Assembly: GCF_031877795.1 (NCBI RefSeq)
Contig: NC_133946.1
Location: forward strand, 14,004,365-14,068,364
DNA: 64,000 bases
Origin: Strix aluco
Taxonomy: Eukaryota; Chordata; Aves; Strigiformes; Strigidae
Direction of reading: 5' to 3'
The position numbers and the translations under genes are program-made. Positions 1-35,565 of the stretch are shown in pieces. The notes beneath the pieces were generated by a model. That model saw only the letters and a program-made list of their open reading frames with translations. It had not been told where the DNA came from and searched no databases. Every line of letters starts with the position of its first letter. Position 1 is the stretch's first letter.

Positions 1-1000
1 TTATTAGTCTGCCCTTTTATTTCTTCTATACTTTTATATCTACATGCAGCATTCAGACTGTGGGTGTAGCATGGATTTATGCAGTGACACTGTTTTTTCT
101 CTATTGTTTGATGTTCCTTTTCTAATATTTCATTTAACGTCTTTGAGAATTGGCCTGATGCAAATGACTTCAAGATCTCTTTCCTGGTTGCCATTGATGT
201 AATATGAGCCCAGCTTTCTATATAAATAGTTTAAAATTTATTTTTGTTCTCAGCATTTACTCATTAGTTAGTGCTGCATTTCAGCAATGTCTTATTTCCT
301 ATTTACTTGCTATATTAAGATCTTTTGATTCTTTTTCACAATCAACTCTATTTCTGACTTTCCTCAGGAATTTTGTGTCATCAGTGCATGTTGACACTTC
401 AGACTTCTGTTGCCTTTTCAATTCATTTTGAGTGGGTTGATTACGATAGATCCCTGCTTGAATCTTTGAGGAAGTCTCTATTGATAATTTTTTTTCTTTT
501 TGTGGACTTTCTACTCTTATTTTTTACTTTCTATGTTTTAACAAATTGCTAATCCAGAGGAGAGCCATCCCTTTCTTCCCATGTAAATGTCATTTCTTCA
601 GGAGCATTAAGGGGAGACCATGTCAAAGTTTTTTGTTGGGTTTTGGTTTTGGCGGCTTTTTTTTTTTTTTTTAAATCAAAGTACACTGGCTGACTCGTTC
701 ACTTTTATTTGTGTGTGCATTCTGTTTCAAAGAGTCCAGTAGATTTGTTGGGCATGCTATCCATGTATGACATTCCTATTGATTTTTGTCAACATTTCAT
801 TTAAATGGTGCATCTATAAATTAATTTTGTGAGGTTTCTTTTTTTTTTTTCCCCTTAGTTTTTGTCCATTTCCTCTGACAGTTTCCCAACATTCTTCTGG
901 ATCCCTCTAAAAACTGATGCTATAGCTGCTAGTTTCTAGTCCAGTGGTACAAGACAGAACTTGTGATTCTACATTGTACAGATTTTATTCCTTTGAAGGT
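1..1000 (-). mobile_element. Ancient CR1-like LINE fragment, minus orientation
   Basis: The plus strand follows, at low identity, the reverse complement of the reverse-transcriptase region of old amniote CR1 LINEs. Recognisable blocks are 'ggaattttgtgtcatcagtg' near 369, 'gatccctgc' near 448, 'aagtacactggctgactcg' near 679 and the 'agtccagtagatttgttggg' block near 732. No intact reading frame remains, so it is a fossil. The right edge is approximate and the left edge is cut by the window. Assignment is by remembered consensus; a RepeatMasker run would settle subfamily and limits. Confidence 0.55.
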
Positions 1001-4000
1001 TACTATAATAAAATCTTATCTTTCATGTGTTGGATCAGGCATGATTAAATATTTTACTATTTATTTTGGCCAGTCTATCTCCTAGTTTAGTCTGAGTTTT
1101 ACAAGGGTATTTGATTAATATGTACATTTTGAATGTCATAAGTTAACCGATACGTTAAAAATACTCAAATAGAGAAAAAATTCTAATTACATTTTAGTGT
1201 AAAGATCGTAATTAAATGCTGTAGAAAATATTTGTTATATATATTTTAGAATTAAATCTGTAATTCCTATAATGGAAAAAACCCTTTGTTTTTAAAGTAT
1301 AAGGTGTACAGCTTTTAGGTTTTTTTTAAAAAAAAGAATAACTATACAAATATTTGCCCTTTTCGTAAGGATTATGTCAATTGCAGTGGTCTGATAGGTG
1401 GTGTAAAAGCTTTTCTGCTTGCCTCATTGGGACAGTATTTTTCTAGTCAGATATTGCTGGGAATCTTGGCATCCCAGTTTTTCTATGGTTAGTGTTAGTT
1501 TTAAATTCTAGGTATTTTTCCCCTTTCCTGCTCTAAAAAAATATGCAAGTTCTAGGAGATGCTAGTTGAGAGTTGAATTTGTCGATAAGAACACAGAATT
1601 AGTCACAGATGAGTGTAGGCTTGTTTTTGTTAGGTTCATCTCATGAATAGCTATTTTGAAAACATAGTCTGAAAGAGACTTCATAGCAAACACATTAAAG
1701 GCTATTAGAAAAAGGCTGAGAAATTAAAAAATTAGTGGTGTTCCCCAAGGAAAAGTTATTTTGCTTGTATTTATAATATTTGATGGATTTATTGGGCATG
1801 CTACACTGCAACTTTATTGTAAATAATACTTGTCCCAAATGGCAAATGATATTCTCACTGCCAGTGTTATTCTCTGTAAGCATTTAGGTAACTTTCACTA
1901 TTGTGATGATTTTGCTAAAAATGCCTTGCAGTTTAAAAGAACGTCCCAATACTTTTCTGCTTGTACCGGAAAGGCTGGTGAGCTATTCTTATCTTACAAT
2001 CGCTGGAAGACACTTGACCCATCTTGACCTCTTTCTTTTATATTAGTTTCTCCATCTGAGTCATGCTGTCAAAACGAAATTAAAAAAATAATTGTGTTAA
2101 GTCTAGGTATTTTTAAGATCAACCCAACTTGATATATTGCAAGATTTGATTTTTTTGAGGGGGGGGTACCAATTTCACTCATCAAAATTGTAGGAAAACC
2201 TGTTATAGAAACAAAAGTCACTAGGTTGCTTAGAATAAGGAACAAGTCAACTTCACTATTTTTCACAATTCTCTTTTGTGCTAGAATTTCATACACCTGT
2301 GTTCAGAAACCTTTGCAATAAGAATGTTGTACGTAACTAACTTGTGCTCTATGAACAGGGTAGCAAAGTGGCTTAGAGAACAAGTCAAAACAGTGGAGTG
2401 AAACAGGCTTTTAGATACAATTTTCCATTACCTTTGCGTATAGTAGGTTACACAGTTATGTCTTCAAGTGTGGGAGAGTCCTGTGGTAGTTTGAACAGCG
2501 AAATGGAACATAATTTATGAAAACGCTAATGAAGAAAAGGACCTGAAGTTTTAGAGATGTTGATTGTGGGACAAAGATGATTTTTCTTTCCTGGAAGTGT
2601 ACCTTTAGTTACCATATTAGCAGTGTGAAATTCAGCCTACATCTACATAAAGCAAATCAATTTCAGGAGGATGTGCTATTAAATGTTATAAAAACCATAG
2701 CATTTCACAATTACTTCTGGTAGTACTTTTAGGGTGTTGGGGATTCTTTTTCTCTCTTAACTGAAATCTGAGTTTGTTCATCCTCAGTCTTTTCATAGAG
2801 AGCTTTTTCACAAGATTGGTAGCTGCTAACAGCTACCAGAGGTGTCTGACTGCATACTCTCTTCCTAGACTGCTGAGTTTATCAGGAGGGAAGGTGGAAC
2901 GGTGTATGAGGCCCTCCCCGTACTGCCAGTGGTGATTCCTTTGTTCACTTTCCACATGCAAGATAAGCATGACATAAACAGCTATCTATGCAAGTTTGCC
3001 GTTTGGGGGACAAAGTGGATCTCCCCACATAGTTTTATTAAATCTTGTCATCATCTAATGTCACAAGTGGGAAGGCATAATTGTTCTTTCTTTTTCATTT
3101 AGAACAGCATCACAACATTATTACACAGAAAAAGATTTTTCTACATTCTTTCAGATCTGCTGCCGTTTGAGTTTTTTCTCAGCTGCTTACAAAACTGCTA
3201 ACTAAAGTACTACTTAACATGAATACATTAGAGAAAAATAAATTGGCACTTTCTATAGAATACAGCAATTTGCATTCCCTTGTTCTTCTCTGTTTCTGAC
3301 AGCAATCTGTATTACATTCTTCAGAGTTTCAATATTTTTTCCCCCAAGAGATCTCATCTTGTATTTCCTGCCACTTCAACCAGAAAATTGTCCATTAAAT
3401 TTTTTTTTTTAATACTGATTTAACTTCTGCTAACACAATTGCTCTTGTAATCAGACTCATAATTATACTTTCATCTGTTTTTAAATTACTGCTTTTAATT
3501 CTTTAGCTTGAGCAACTGAGAATTTAGTTAGTTCAATCCCCATGTATAACTTCCAGCCACAGCACTGCAGCAGTGTTTGCTTTCCTCTATGACATAATAT
3601 CTTCTTTGGCTTCTTGACCATTTTCTTTCAGCTTACTTCCCTAACTTCAGTCCCTGTAGTGTTTCTTTTTGGGTCATCATCAAGTTATTGAAAGAAAACA
3701 ACACTGATTTGTGTAAAGCTTGCACCTTGTGGCAATTTTGTAAATAAAAATCCTTAAGACAACAATTAATGCAATCAAATAAAAAAGTAGTGGTGTTTAG
3801 TGAATTAGGGGTTTTGTTGCTCCGAAGGTGCTGTGTCTTTGAATGAACTAGCCTGAGGGTTCTGAAAATACAGTCTCATAGTCTGAAAAAAATTTTGGTT
3901 TGTGCCTGAAGTGAGCTGGAGAACAACTGTAAGCTTTTGCAAAAACAAATCGTTCAGTGGGTAGACTCCATGAAAGTGTGGCTGGTTGTTTGCTTCCTCA

Positions 4001-7000
4001 CTGTGCGAATTCAGTGTTGACAGATTCTGAATGAAAGGGAACTTTGCATAATCTGTATTTACCTTGTGAAATGCCTTTGTGTATGATATCAGATGTCAGA
4101 AGTTTACATGGATTCTGAAAAGATGATTAGAGAGATGCAAAGGTGAAAAATCTATTGACCTTTGTAATATACGAAGGCATACACATCCAGCTCCCTGAGT
4201 TGTGTTGCTGAGGGTGAAAGAATATTCTGACAATTAGCACTGCTTACTTAAGAATATTCTTATCTTGAGGTGGCTGCAGTTGTCAGTGGCAAGATCCTGG
4301 ACTGTATGATCATTTGGCCTAATTCATTTGATGTGAACCATTCTCACAATCATGTTAATTTTTGGCTGAGAGAGTTGTACAGCTTAATTTTATGCTGCCA
4401 TGTTTTAGAAGGGGACTTGGGGGGAGAGGAGAAATGTAAATATTTTTATGAGATTTTAAAGAGAAAGTTGTGATAAAAATCTTTGAAAAATTTGGTGTAT
4501 CCCTTTTCTTCAGCTCAGTGCTGAAAAAAAACTTGTGGTCATATGAAATAGTTTTTCTTTGTTTACTGAAAAGAAAAAAATGTGAGATTCATTCCTATGT
4601 CTCTAGTGTAATAGGTGGAAAAAAAAGACTTGATTAAAAAATTTAAGTTAATAGAGGGTAAATCAGTTCATCTTTAGTAACTGTTTTTAGTTACTGCATT
4701 AAGAATATATCAGCATACGGTAAAATGCTTCAGCATAAGATTTGTAGACATCCTTTTATTGCAGAAAGATGAAATGTAAGGTTGCTCTCCCAGTCCGTTC
4801 CAACACCATACATCAACAGTGTGTTGACACAGCAGTAAAGGCTTTTACTATGTATAATTGTAAAACAATGCCAGTAGGTAAAGGTGAGAAGGATTCTTTG
4901 GGAGCAATTTCGAGATTTTGCTTTTTGTAAAGTAAACACAACTCTAAAAAATGGTTTTAGGTTTTGGATGACAGTAAAAGTAGTACAGAATGCCACAACA
5001 CCGAAGCAACTGTATGGGATCAGAGCAGTAATCCACCTAGCACTATTTCTTTTCTTTGATGGTGATTAGAACCACATGCTCTAAAGGAAAATGCTTATAA
5101 TGGGCAATTAAAGGATCTGCACATAGCAGGCTTTTTTCCTCTGCCTTCCCTCCCCCAGTTGCCATAAATTACTGGTTGGCCTTTACTCTGACGTGCAAGT
5201 CTGACAAAACCTAGAAGGAACAGGAAATGACCTAAGTGTGGTTTTAGCCAGTTTTTTTCATTACCTACATAAGAAGAAAAAACCCCCTACTTTCCCTTGA
5301 TAGACAAAACACCTTTTAGAACCTTTTTGAAACATTTGAAGATCTGAAAAAAATATTAAAAAGAAGATCTGAGCAAACATAACCAGCAGTAAGAAAGCTG
5401 AAGACTTTCTACAGCAGACAAAGTAGAAGCTGACCTGCTGATACTCCTGGTTACAAAAGCAGAAGTAGCATGTCTTTTTAAAAGCAAATGAAACAAACAC
5501 ATAAAAAAGAAACAAAACCCCAACCAAACAGAAAAATATTTTTCTGCTTGCAGGGAGTAATACTAACTTTCAGAATAAGCCTGCTGAAGTGGAGCATTTT
5601 TGCTCTGTTTTTGTATCTTTGAGGACAAAGTTACTGAAAACAGTAACTAAACACGTGAAGACTCTAAAGTGACTCGTTAAAGTTTATTTGTGTGCAGCTC
5701 TTGTTGAAGATCTGCATTTGCAGGAAAGAATACTGTGGAGTCTGGTGAAAACATTATGGTGGCTAGACACCTGTATGTTCCAGTGTTGTTCTTATGTGTC
5801 CAGCCAAATATGTTGCAGGTACTATTTAATGTACAGAATGTTATTTACTAAAGCAATTAAGTAGAAGCAAGTCTCTTTCCATTGAAGGAAGATGTTAGGA
5901 TTCTTAAAAAAGTGAAGATAATGCCTTTTATGAAAGAGTTTGGTAGGGTCAATGGGAGTCTGGGATAAGGGATATGACAGTTTCCTTCAGTACATGTATC
6001 CAGACCTCAGAACCATGAAAGAACACTCAGTTTCTGTTCAAAGATTGTGGCTATCTGCAGACTTCACAACCTATTAGCCGTTTTACAGCCTTGGATAAAT
6101 AAATTGTATAGAGTCAGGAGGAGATAAGTATTAGGAATCTAAAAATATTATAGTTTTTTCCTGTCCCATTTACATTCATGGGAAAGTTTAGTGGGTGCAG
6201 AGATACCATCATGACTCTAAATGCCTTAAGGGTCATACTGAATGCTTTTCCAAGTGTTGTATTTTGTCTTGATTACAATAATCTACTGAAGTGGCTGTTG
6301 TTTTGGCCTGCAAGATTTCACAACAGAACATTGTATTTGTTATCTAAATCATGCTACTTCTACTTTGACAGAGTCATTCTTTGGTTGCGTCACCTTTAGT
6401 CTTATGCTGAATACAACTTAACTACTTAATAACATAATATTTTTCAAAATCTACCTTTTCTACTCAGAGAAGGGAAAAATCCTAATAAATAAATAAACCA
6501 AGACTTTTAGATTATATACTGCTGTGTTGGGTTTTCTATCATTAAATTACATGGGTTTAAAAAGCTAATTGATTGTAAGCTGTTACAAAAGACTAATTTA
6601 GAAATAAAAGCGATGAAGCCAGCATCAGTCTTGTTTGAAAGGCAGTCATTAAAAGAAATGGATATGTCATGTAACCTTTTTCATATTTTACAATAAATTA
6701 GTTTTTCATCTGGTTGTAGAATTTTGCTTTTGAATGAGGTGATTTCTTACAGAGTTGATTTCTGAATCAAGTTGCTATGGTGTTGGTTTCATTGTTTAGT
6801 TATTTCTATGCTTGGTTGCTATGGAAATACTTATTTACGGAGCTAATGCCTAATGGTGTCAAACAGATGCTACTAGCAACTAGGAATCTTTTATATTTGA
6901 TCAATGGAAGACTTGGTCAGAGGTAGAAACTCATTTTTGTACTCAATTTTTTCTCCATTAAAATTTTGGAGCATGGAATGTGAATGGGTGGTGTCAAATA

Positions 7001-10000
7001 GGACAAGTTTTCTTTTCTTAACAAGCATTAAAGCACACACTGCATCTCCTGAATGGTATCGTCATTGAACCGAAAACTTCCCACTTAGCTAATTTAGACA
7101 ATCAAACAGCAGTGTTACAAATCTTAACATTGTATGGCCTTAGATGGTGTGCAAATTTCAGTTTAGGGTATGGAGCATATGTATTAGTCATATTCTACTT
7201 TTAAAATCAATTTTTAGATTTCTAACCTCTGAAACATTTTTTTTGTAGCCCCATATTTTAAATCTCTGCGTAAGTATGAATATTGTCCTTAGCATAACTT
7301 TGCACAAACATAAGTAATTCTTGAATAGCTAAGATGATATGATTTTGTATATTGGAAGTTAAATTATTCTGAAAATATTGTTACACAGTTATCTAGCCAA
7401 ATATAGTTTGAGCTGAGCATTAAAATTTTAAAAAAAAATTGTTTAAAAAAGCTTAGTGTACTTTAATAGTAGTCTTAGTCGTTTATAACTTGAGAAAAGT
7501 AAAACCCATAGGCTTTATTGTGCTTAAACCTTTAGAAGTTTAAAATATCCCTCAAACATGACTTTAGCCAAGTGGAGCTGTGGCATTAATGCAAAGAAGA
7601 TCCAAAAGAACTCCACCCTCCATGGCATCAACTCACTTCTGAAAGACACATCTGTTACAGGCCCTGGAAACACTGGCTGCACGTGATAGGAAAGATAACT
7701 TTTTACATAGAAAAATCATTAAAAACAAAACAAAAAACCCCTAAGCTCTGCCGGTTTTCATTGACTGTCTTCTCCCGTTTCTCATCTGTTTTTAGTTTAT
7801 TTAGATTGTAAGCTTCTCAGAGGGGCTTTTTTTTCCTTTTTCTTTGTAAAAATTAAGATTGCTTGTTGCTGTTTGAATTATAAGCTGTTTTAGGGAAGGC
7901 CTTTATTACTGTTACCTCGTGTACTTTTTTTTAACAAATGTTTCTCATGTTGCTAACAGTGTGTGCTTTGCAGAGGTGTCATCCTTAAGGTTTGGTAACT
8001 CTTGGGTTGATATTCAACAATCAGGGCCTTCACTTTTTTTTTTTTTTTTTCCTCCAGTGAATAGATGGATTACAAATAATGTCAGATAAGTTGGTTCTAA
8101 AATTTTAGTGTTCAAATTGCATGGCAATTCGTCTGGAGTGTGTGGAAATACTGTTTTCATTATTTGATAAAATATAAACAAAAGGTAATATCTGAGGCCT
8201 ACTGTCAATTTTCCTCCATCTTTCCAGTAAGTGATATATATTTAAAATCTCCTTAGATTTGACTAAACATCCATAGAACTGAATATAGTGTTCATTCTTC
8301 AGAATAGCAACTCTGTGGAGAATTTCTTGAGCTTTAACAACTTTTTTAGCCTTTAAAAAAAATGTATTTCCAGTGATGTAAATTCCTTCTGTTGATACTC
8401 TTAGCCTGCTTTGAGTGACATCTTTCAGCTTCACCTAAACCCATCACTGGCTGATGGTGGCCAAATTGGAAAAGGTCACTTGTACATAAAGTGCTTTTGT
8501 AAGCTGGCTTGTCTTCTTTTAACTGTGATGAAATTTATTTCATAGGCTAAATAGATCCAATTATTATAGTTAAACATAACACAGCCCCTGACTGTCAAAG
8601 AACAAGGCATAGTACTGTGTTATGCATGGGGTTTGTTTTGTCTTTTATTAACTCTCCTTCACAACCCTGGTGAGCTTGACAGGCAATTATATAAAACCAG
8701 GAAAGTGTGATCACTGCTGTTTGGATGGACTCGGAGACTCTGGGGTTAGTCAAGCTCATAGGAGAACTTCTCCTCCAAGCTCACTGGTAATTCGGTGTAC
8801 ATGGTTATGGGGGGAGGACTATACATTTCTCACCTTTCAGAAGTTCATCTGCAATATCAGAGCCCACTGCAATTGTGTTTTCAGAGGAGCTCCCAGATGT
8901 CTGATTGGTGTGGTGTTGGCACTGACAATGGATGCTCAAAAGCCAAAGTGTGTGAGTTGCTAAGCAGGGGTTTAAGTTGCAGTTTGGAGCTTTTGTTACT
9001 CAAGTCCCTCCTAGATCAGGTGTTTCTTGTTGGAGGAGGTGAGGAAGAATGTTGTGTGCAATGGATTACAAAATCTTAGTATTACAGAGTACAGATCTTT
9101 CTGCAACAAGTCTAATAGTTGCAAAATCAAAAATTGTTGAGGCTCTGTCTAAGACCTATTTTAAAGTCTGTTGGTCTGTTCGCATTAAGTCAAAATAAAC
9201 TATTGTAAGATTAATGCAACTCTGGGAATACTTTGTAACTTTTGTTGATGAACGACAGTAAATAATTAAAGCTTTGCCAAACTCAACAAAAATAATGCCA
9301 AAAAAGCCAATTTTGTAGTGTTACAGATTTAACTTGCAAGGCATGGAGTCAGGCTAATTAAACCAAGTCTGGTAGGTAGTGAGAAACAAAGTACAGTTTC
9401 CTTACAGTTAGTTTCTGAGTAGAATGGAAAGGAGAAAATTCTTCTTTAAACAGAGAAGTTTTTGTAACGAAGCAGAATTTATAAGCTGTTAACCTTTAAA
9501 ACTGTCACCCCCTTTGTCCCTCAAACCATTTCAATTCTGCAGAAGGTCTGTAAAGGAATATGCTGCTGGTTTCTGTTCCTTTCTCTCGAAATTGTTTTTG
9601 TGGGGGACGCTTTCTGGATTTGAGTGCCATCTTGTGGTGCCTTGTAAGCAAGCCTCTCATTATTAACCTGTAAGGATTTGATTAGTATAGACATGTACCA
9701 AGTTGTATTTACCATGGAAAAATATTCATTGTATAGTGATCTGCATTTTTTCCATTGTGCTTAGTAGAAGAGATTTCTACTTTGTGCCTAAAATTTTCAT
9801 CAGTTCATTTTATTTACTCAATATGTGGCATGTGGAATGAGCCCTGAAAATTTTACAGCTAATACAGACTGTGGTAGCCTGCTAGCTGTGTTACTATACT
9901 ACACCTGTCAGTGTATCTTCTCCCAGAAGATAGAACTTCTAATTAATGGTGATTTATAGTGAATTAAAAAAAAATCTGTTGGCAACATACAGGTAAACTT

Positions 10001-11090
10001 AAATTCTGTACTGTTTTAGTTTCTTTGCTGTAAAATTGGTATCGGTGGAGAAGCTTAAATCCTCTGGTTTAAATGACAACAGAAAATATTCAATCATGAA
10101 TCCAAGCTGGGAAATTTGTCTTTTAAATAAAATTGTGTATAAAATGGTGCCCCACCATTTAAAATATCAAACTATTATTTGCATTAGAAGTAGATTTTGC
10201 ATGAGCTGTGCAGATTATTTTACCTTGTGTATACTGGGTGAGTATGGGACACAAGATATAGCAGTAACACTTTACATTGAATACTTTCTGTCTCTGCAAC
10301 TTTGAGCCTATTTCTTTACTATAGCAGGGCTAAAGCCAAAAGGAAGGTTGTAAACTTTTTTAGTTGTATAGACTGACTCCCAAAATTATAACAGTACAGC
10401 CTATGTGAGTGCGCATGTGTGTACATACATGTACACAAAAGCTCCCAATGGCTTACAGGATGAATAAAGGAGGTTGCATCTATAAAAGTAGTTGCAGTTG
10501 AAGGTTTGGTACAGAAATGTTCTGGAGTTAACAAGAGCACAGGTATTTTACGAAGATCTCATTTACAACAAACAAACAAAATTAGCTAACATACCACATA
10601 TTTAAAAGAAAAATAAAATATTAGAAGGGCTGGGGGAAGGGAAAGCTCTTTTGTATTCCCTAATGGAGGTTGCAAGATTGCAAGCAAGCTGATGCAACTT
10701 CGTGGACCATTAGTATCAAAGGTTGCTAATACAACTAACAAAAATCATGTGGACATCTGATCTTTGTTGCTGGTTGAGTCAAAAGTCAATGAAGCAGGTT
10801 AATGCAGTCTCTGTGTCTGAGTTTAGGAGCACAGAATGAAACCAAAATATTTCCTACATTTGATACAGTAAATAAATGTCAATCTGGAAAGAGAAAACCT
10901 GAGAATGAAGAAAAATAATTAAAAAAACCCAACCTGCTGAGATGGACAACTCATTCTAGTTTGTTAAGGAAAAAAAACCCCTTCATCTTTACAGTGATCA
11001 TGCTAAAACCAAAATGGGTATGGCCAGATAATGTGATCGTTATCTCAATGCTTGTCACTGATGGGCTAGCAGTCATCTCATATGCTTATT

Positions 11091-11113
11091 AAAAAAAAAA
11101 AAAAAAAAAAAAA
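11091..11113. repeat. Poly(A) homopolymer tract
   Basis: An uninterrupted run of about 23 A lies in PDE3B intron 1. It could be the remnant tail of a retroposed sequence, but nothing 5' of it is recognisable. Similar shorter runs occur at 15300-15313, 38202-38222 and 39678-39693. Confidence 0.8.
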
Positions 11114-12328
11114 GAGCAGGGCTATGGTAGCTAGATTAATCACTTAAAAAAACCAAAACCTCTTAAATTCTTAATTCTTGATTTAGATCTGCTTTCTTTA
11201 CACAGTGTGACTTTCTGCTGTAGCATAACTTGCTCCCATTTTAAGCATGGTTAATGATAGATCTCTTCACTTTTCATAGCAAGAGGATGTCATAACTATT
11301 AACTTTAAACATTGTTTAATGGTATCTCTATGAATATAACAGAAGAGAAAAAGAACCTTCAAGTGTTGCCCTTGCCTGGGTACTGCTGACATGTCAGCCT
11401 GTGTTTCTTTATTGACACTTTCTGCTGGACAAGTGCCAGCCTGGAACATTGTGTTTTCTCCATGAAAGAGCTGTTAGTCTTAGAGGAACAAAACCAAACA
11501 TAGTTCTCACCTATAAAAATAAGCAGAAGAACTTACAGAACTGCATAATATAAACTACCAAGTGGGGTATTGACACTTTGTACTCTGTAGCTATGGAAAA
11601 AAAGAAGAAAAGGATTATCTTTACATTTGTTTAATTTGTGAATGCATGTTGTGCAAATGAATTCATTTATCAGAGAATAATTAGAACCTGTCAAGAAGTC
11701 ACCAAGACTGATCACTTTTGAAACAAAACAGACATCTGGATTTCATTTCTTGTATGTTGTTTTTATTTTTTGTCAGTATAGAAGAAAAATTAAGTGAGTG
11801 CTGTTGACGTACTTGAAGCTGATAGTATCTTCAGATTGTGTTGCTGACGTTCTTTTGTGGGTTTGGTGGGTTTTGTGAAGTTATTCAGAACATGTAGATT
11901 TGTAACCATATTCAAGCAAAACCTAACAAAACCTCCTGCAAGAAAATGCTTTTAAAATTACCAATTTTTAACCTGAGGTATTGGGGAGCTTTTTGCCTTT
12001 TTTAAAGATAAATTATATTAATGTAGTGCTTTCTGCACTGTATTTACAAAATTACTACTGTTTGAACGGTTCTGGAAAGAAAAAAATTATAAAATATATT
12101 GGAGGTTTTAGAATAGGTTTGCTTTTGTAAGTTGAGGTGAATAGAAGCAGGAAACCACTGTCACCACCTAATTTACTGTGCCTGTTAAATGATTTATAAA
12201 CAACCCAGAAATATTAAAATAAGGCCATATAATTATTCTGTCATCAAGATATCTCTGTCGCATGCAGTTTCTTCATAGTCCTTTTTAGGACTTTTACAGG
12301 GGTAGCATTAACTGGGAAAACGGCCTAA

Positions 12329-33815
<21,487 letters not shown>

Positions 33816-35565
33816 GAAAACTTCAGTGGTTTCCAGTATGATGATAGCCTATTTTTTTTCCACTGTGCTGACTTTAGCCTGACACAGTTCACATAAAATT
33901 GAAAGGCCTTAATACTGTGAGAGGATTCTTTCTACTCTAGTGGAATCCCACTCCTATGCACTTTCACCACACAGAATATGAAACTTTATTCAAAGATTGA
34001 GTATTGTATACCCTGATGCAAAGTTCTTTATGCCTTAGTTGGTATAAAATATCCTGATATAATGCTGCCTTGCTGAATATGGAACTCTTATTTTCCTTGA
34101 GGTACCTGCAATTTTTAAAAACATTCAGTGACTTCAATTACCAAAGTGGCAAGAACTTTTTGCTAACAAGGAAATGTGGGATGAATCCGAATATTATCTT
34201 GTTTATTTCATGTTGTTTTTGAACATGAATGAGAAAAAGTCTGTGCCTATATGAAAACTATGTTACCGTTGCAGTGCAAGCCTGTTGTGGGGTGTCTACT
34301 TAGTGCAGTAGTGTGCTTAATGTAGTCATCTCAGAGCAACTGTTCAAGGACTGTGACATAAATGCTGAATTCTGATATTTGTGGTTTAAAAAAGAAAAAA
34401 AAATCCAGGTGCATCTATTTCTGATGCTTTTTATTATTGTGCATAATCCAATGTTTTATTTTTGCAGAAAATATTCAGGTTTGCAGTGGGTGTTCATGAT
34501 AATTCATTGAATACAAGGCCATTATCATCTGTTGCCTTGCTGGTTTGTGGTAGAACATTAAAAACCTGTTCAGCTACTTAAATTATTAAGGAATTTTATT
34601 CTTTTAGTTGTAATGCTATTTTTCCTGCCCGTACTCAGGTTCCTGTTTAAATACAAGTCAACCACATCATAGACTTTTATCTTGCACCGATTTCTGGTAT
34701 TAAATTTTAAGGAAATAAGATCGTATTTCATTTATTCTTTGTATGTAAAACTTTAGGAGAATTAAAGATTTTTTTTTTTTAAAAAAAAAAAGATAAAAGA
34801 CATAAACTACTGTTTCAGAATGGCTAGTGTATTTTAATGCCCCCCCACATCATTTCTTCCATGACAGACATAGCTTATATTGCCTTCCAAGTTTGGTGTA
34901 CATCCTGAAATATACATATGAAAAGTGGAACATGAAAACTTCGTGTAAAGCCTAATAGTAAGATAAACATCACTGTACTATATTACATTTTAGATTGTTG
35001 AGTTTTTAAATAAGAAACTTAGACATTCCACACAAATGTATTTTTAGGAACACTACCATTGTAGGTCTAATTTAAAAAAAAAGAAAAGCATAAATTAGGC
35101 TACAAGTATGTAAGCAACCCACAAATAAAGCTAGTTTTACAAGTGCACTTCTAGTACTAAACATTTATATGCTGTGCAGTTGAATTGAATAAAAACAAAT
35201 GCACATGTGTGCAAGTTCCTAAATGTATCTTAGCAATTTGTGTTTACATCAGTTGACTTGAAAAAAGGTAACATTCCTATGATAACCTTGTGTAAATTGC
35301 ATTGCACTATTTTACACAAACAAATTTTTATTCTGCTCTTTGATTGGCCAGTTTAAATAACTGAAAGGAATTCTATTTTTATTTTCCACTAATAAGCTTT
35401 TTGTTGATCCATTTAGAAGACCACTGAAACGTGTTTTTGCTGTTTTATATATTCAGTGCCAAATTCCCCTTTGCTGCCATTGTTACTATAACTGCATTTT
35501 TTGTAACATGAGCAGTGTTAAAACCAGATATTTCTGTCATTAATAAAACGTTGCACTATTGAAGC
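33816..35565 (+). other. PDE3B: PDE3B 3' untranslated region (predicted)
   Basis: AT-rich sequence directly after the stop, with no competing ORF. I place its end 15-25 nt after the canonical signal at 35542. Earlier candidate signals are ATTAAA near 34761 (followed by an internal T/A run) and AATAAA near 35124 and 35190, so shorter isoforms are possible. Confidence 0.65.
35542..35547 (+). promoter_or_regulatory. PDE3B: Poly(A) signal AATAAA for PDE3B
   Basis: A canonical hexamer about 1.73 kb after the stop. It is followed within 30-60 nt by a U/GU-rich element (ttgtattttacatttgttgt), the expected arrangement for cleavage and polyadenylation. Confidence 0.65.

Noticed and set aside
8105-8434. 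109-codon minus-strand ORF in PDE3B intron 1 with a faint kinase-like look (VAILKNEHYIQFYGCL).
   Set aside because: It begins with GTG directly after a stop, has no glycine loop, catalytic loop or DFG motif, and ORFs this long are expected by chance in 64 kb of AT-rich DNA on six frames.
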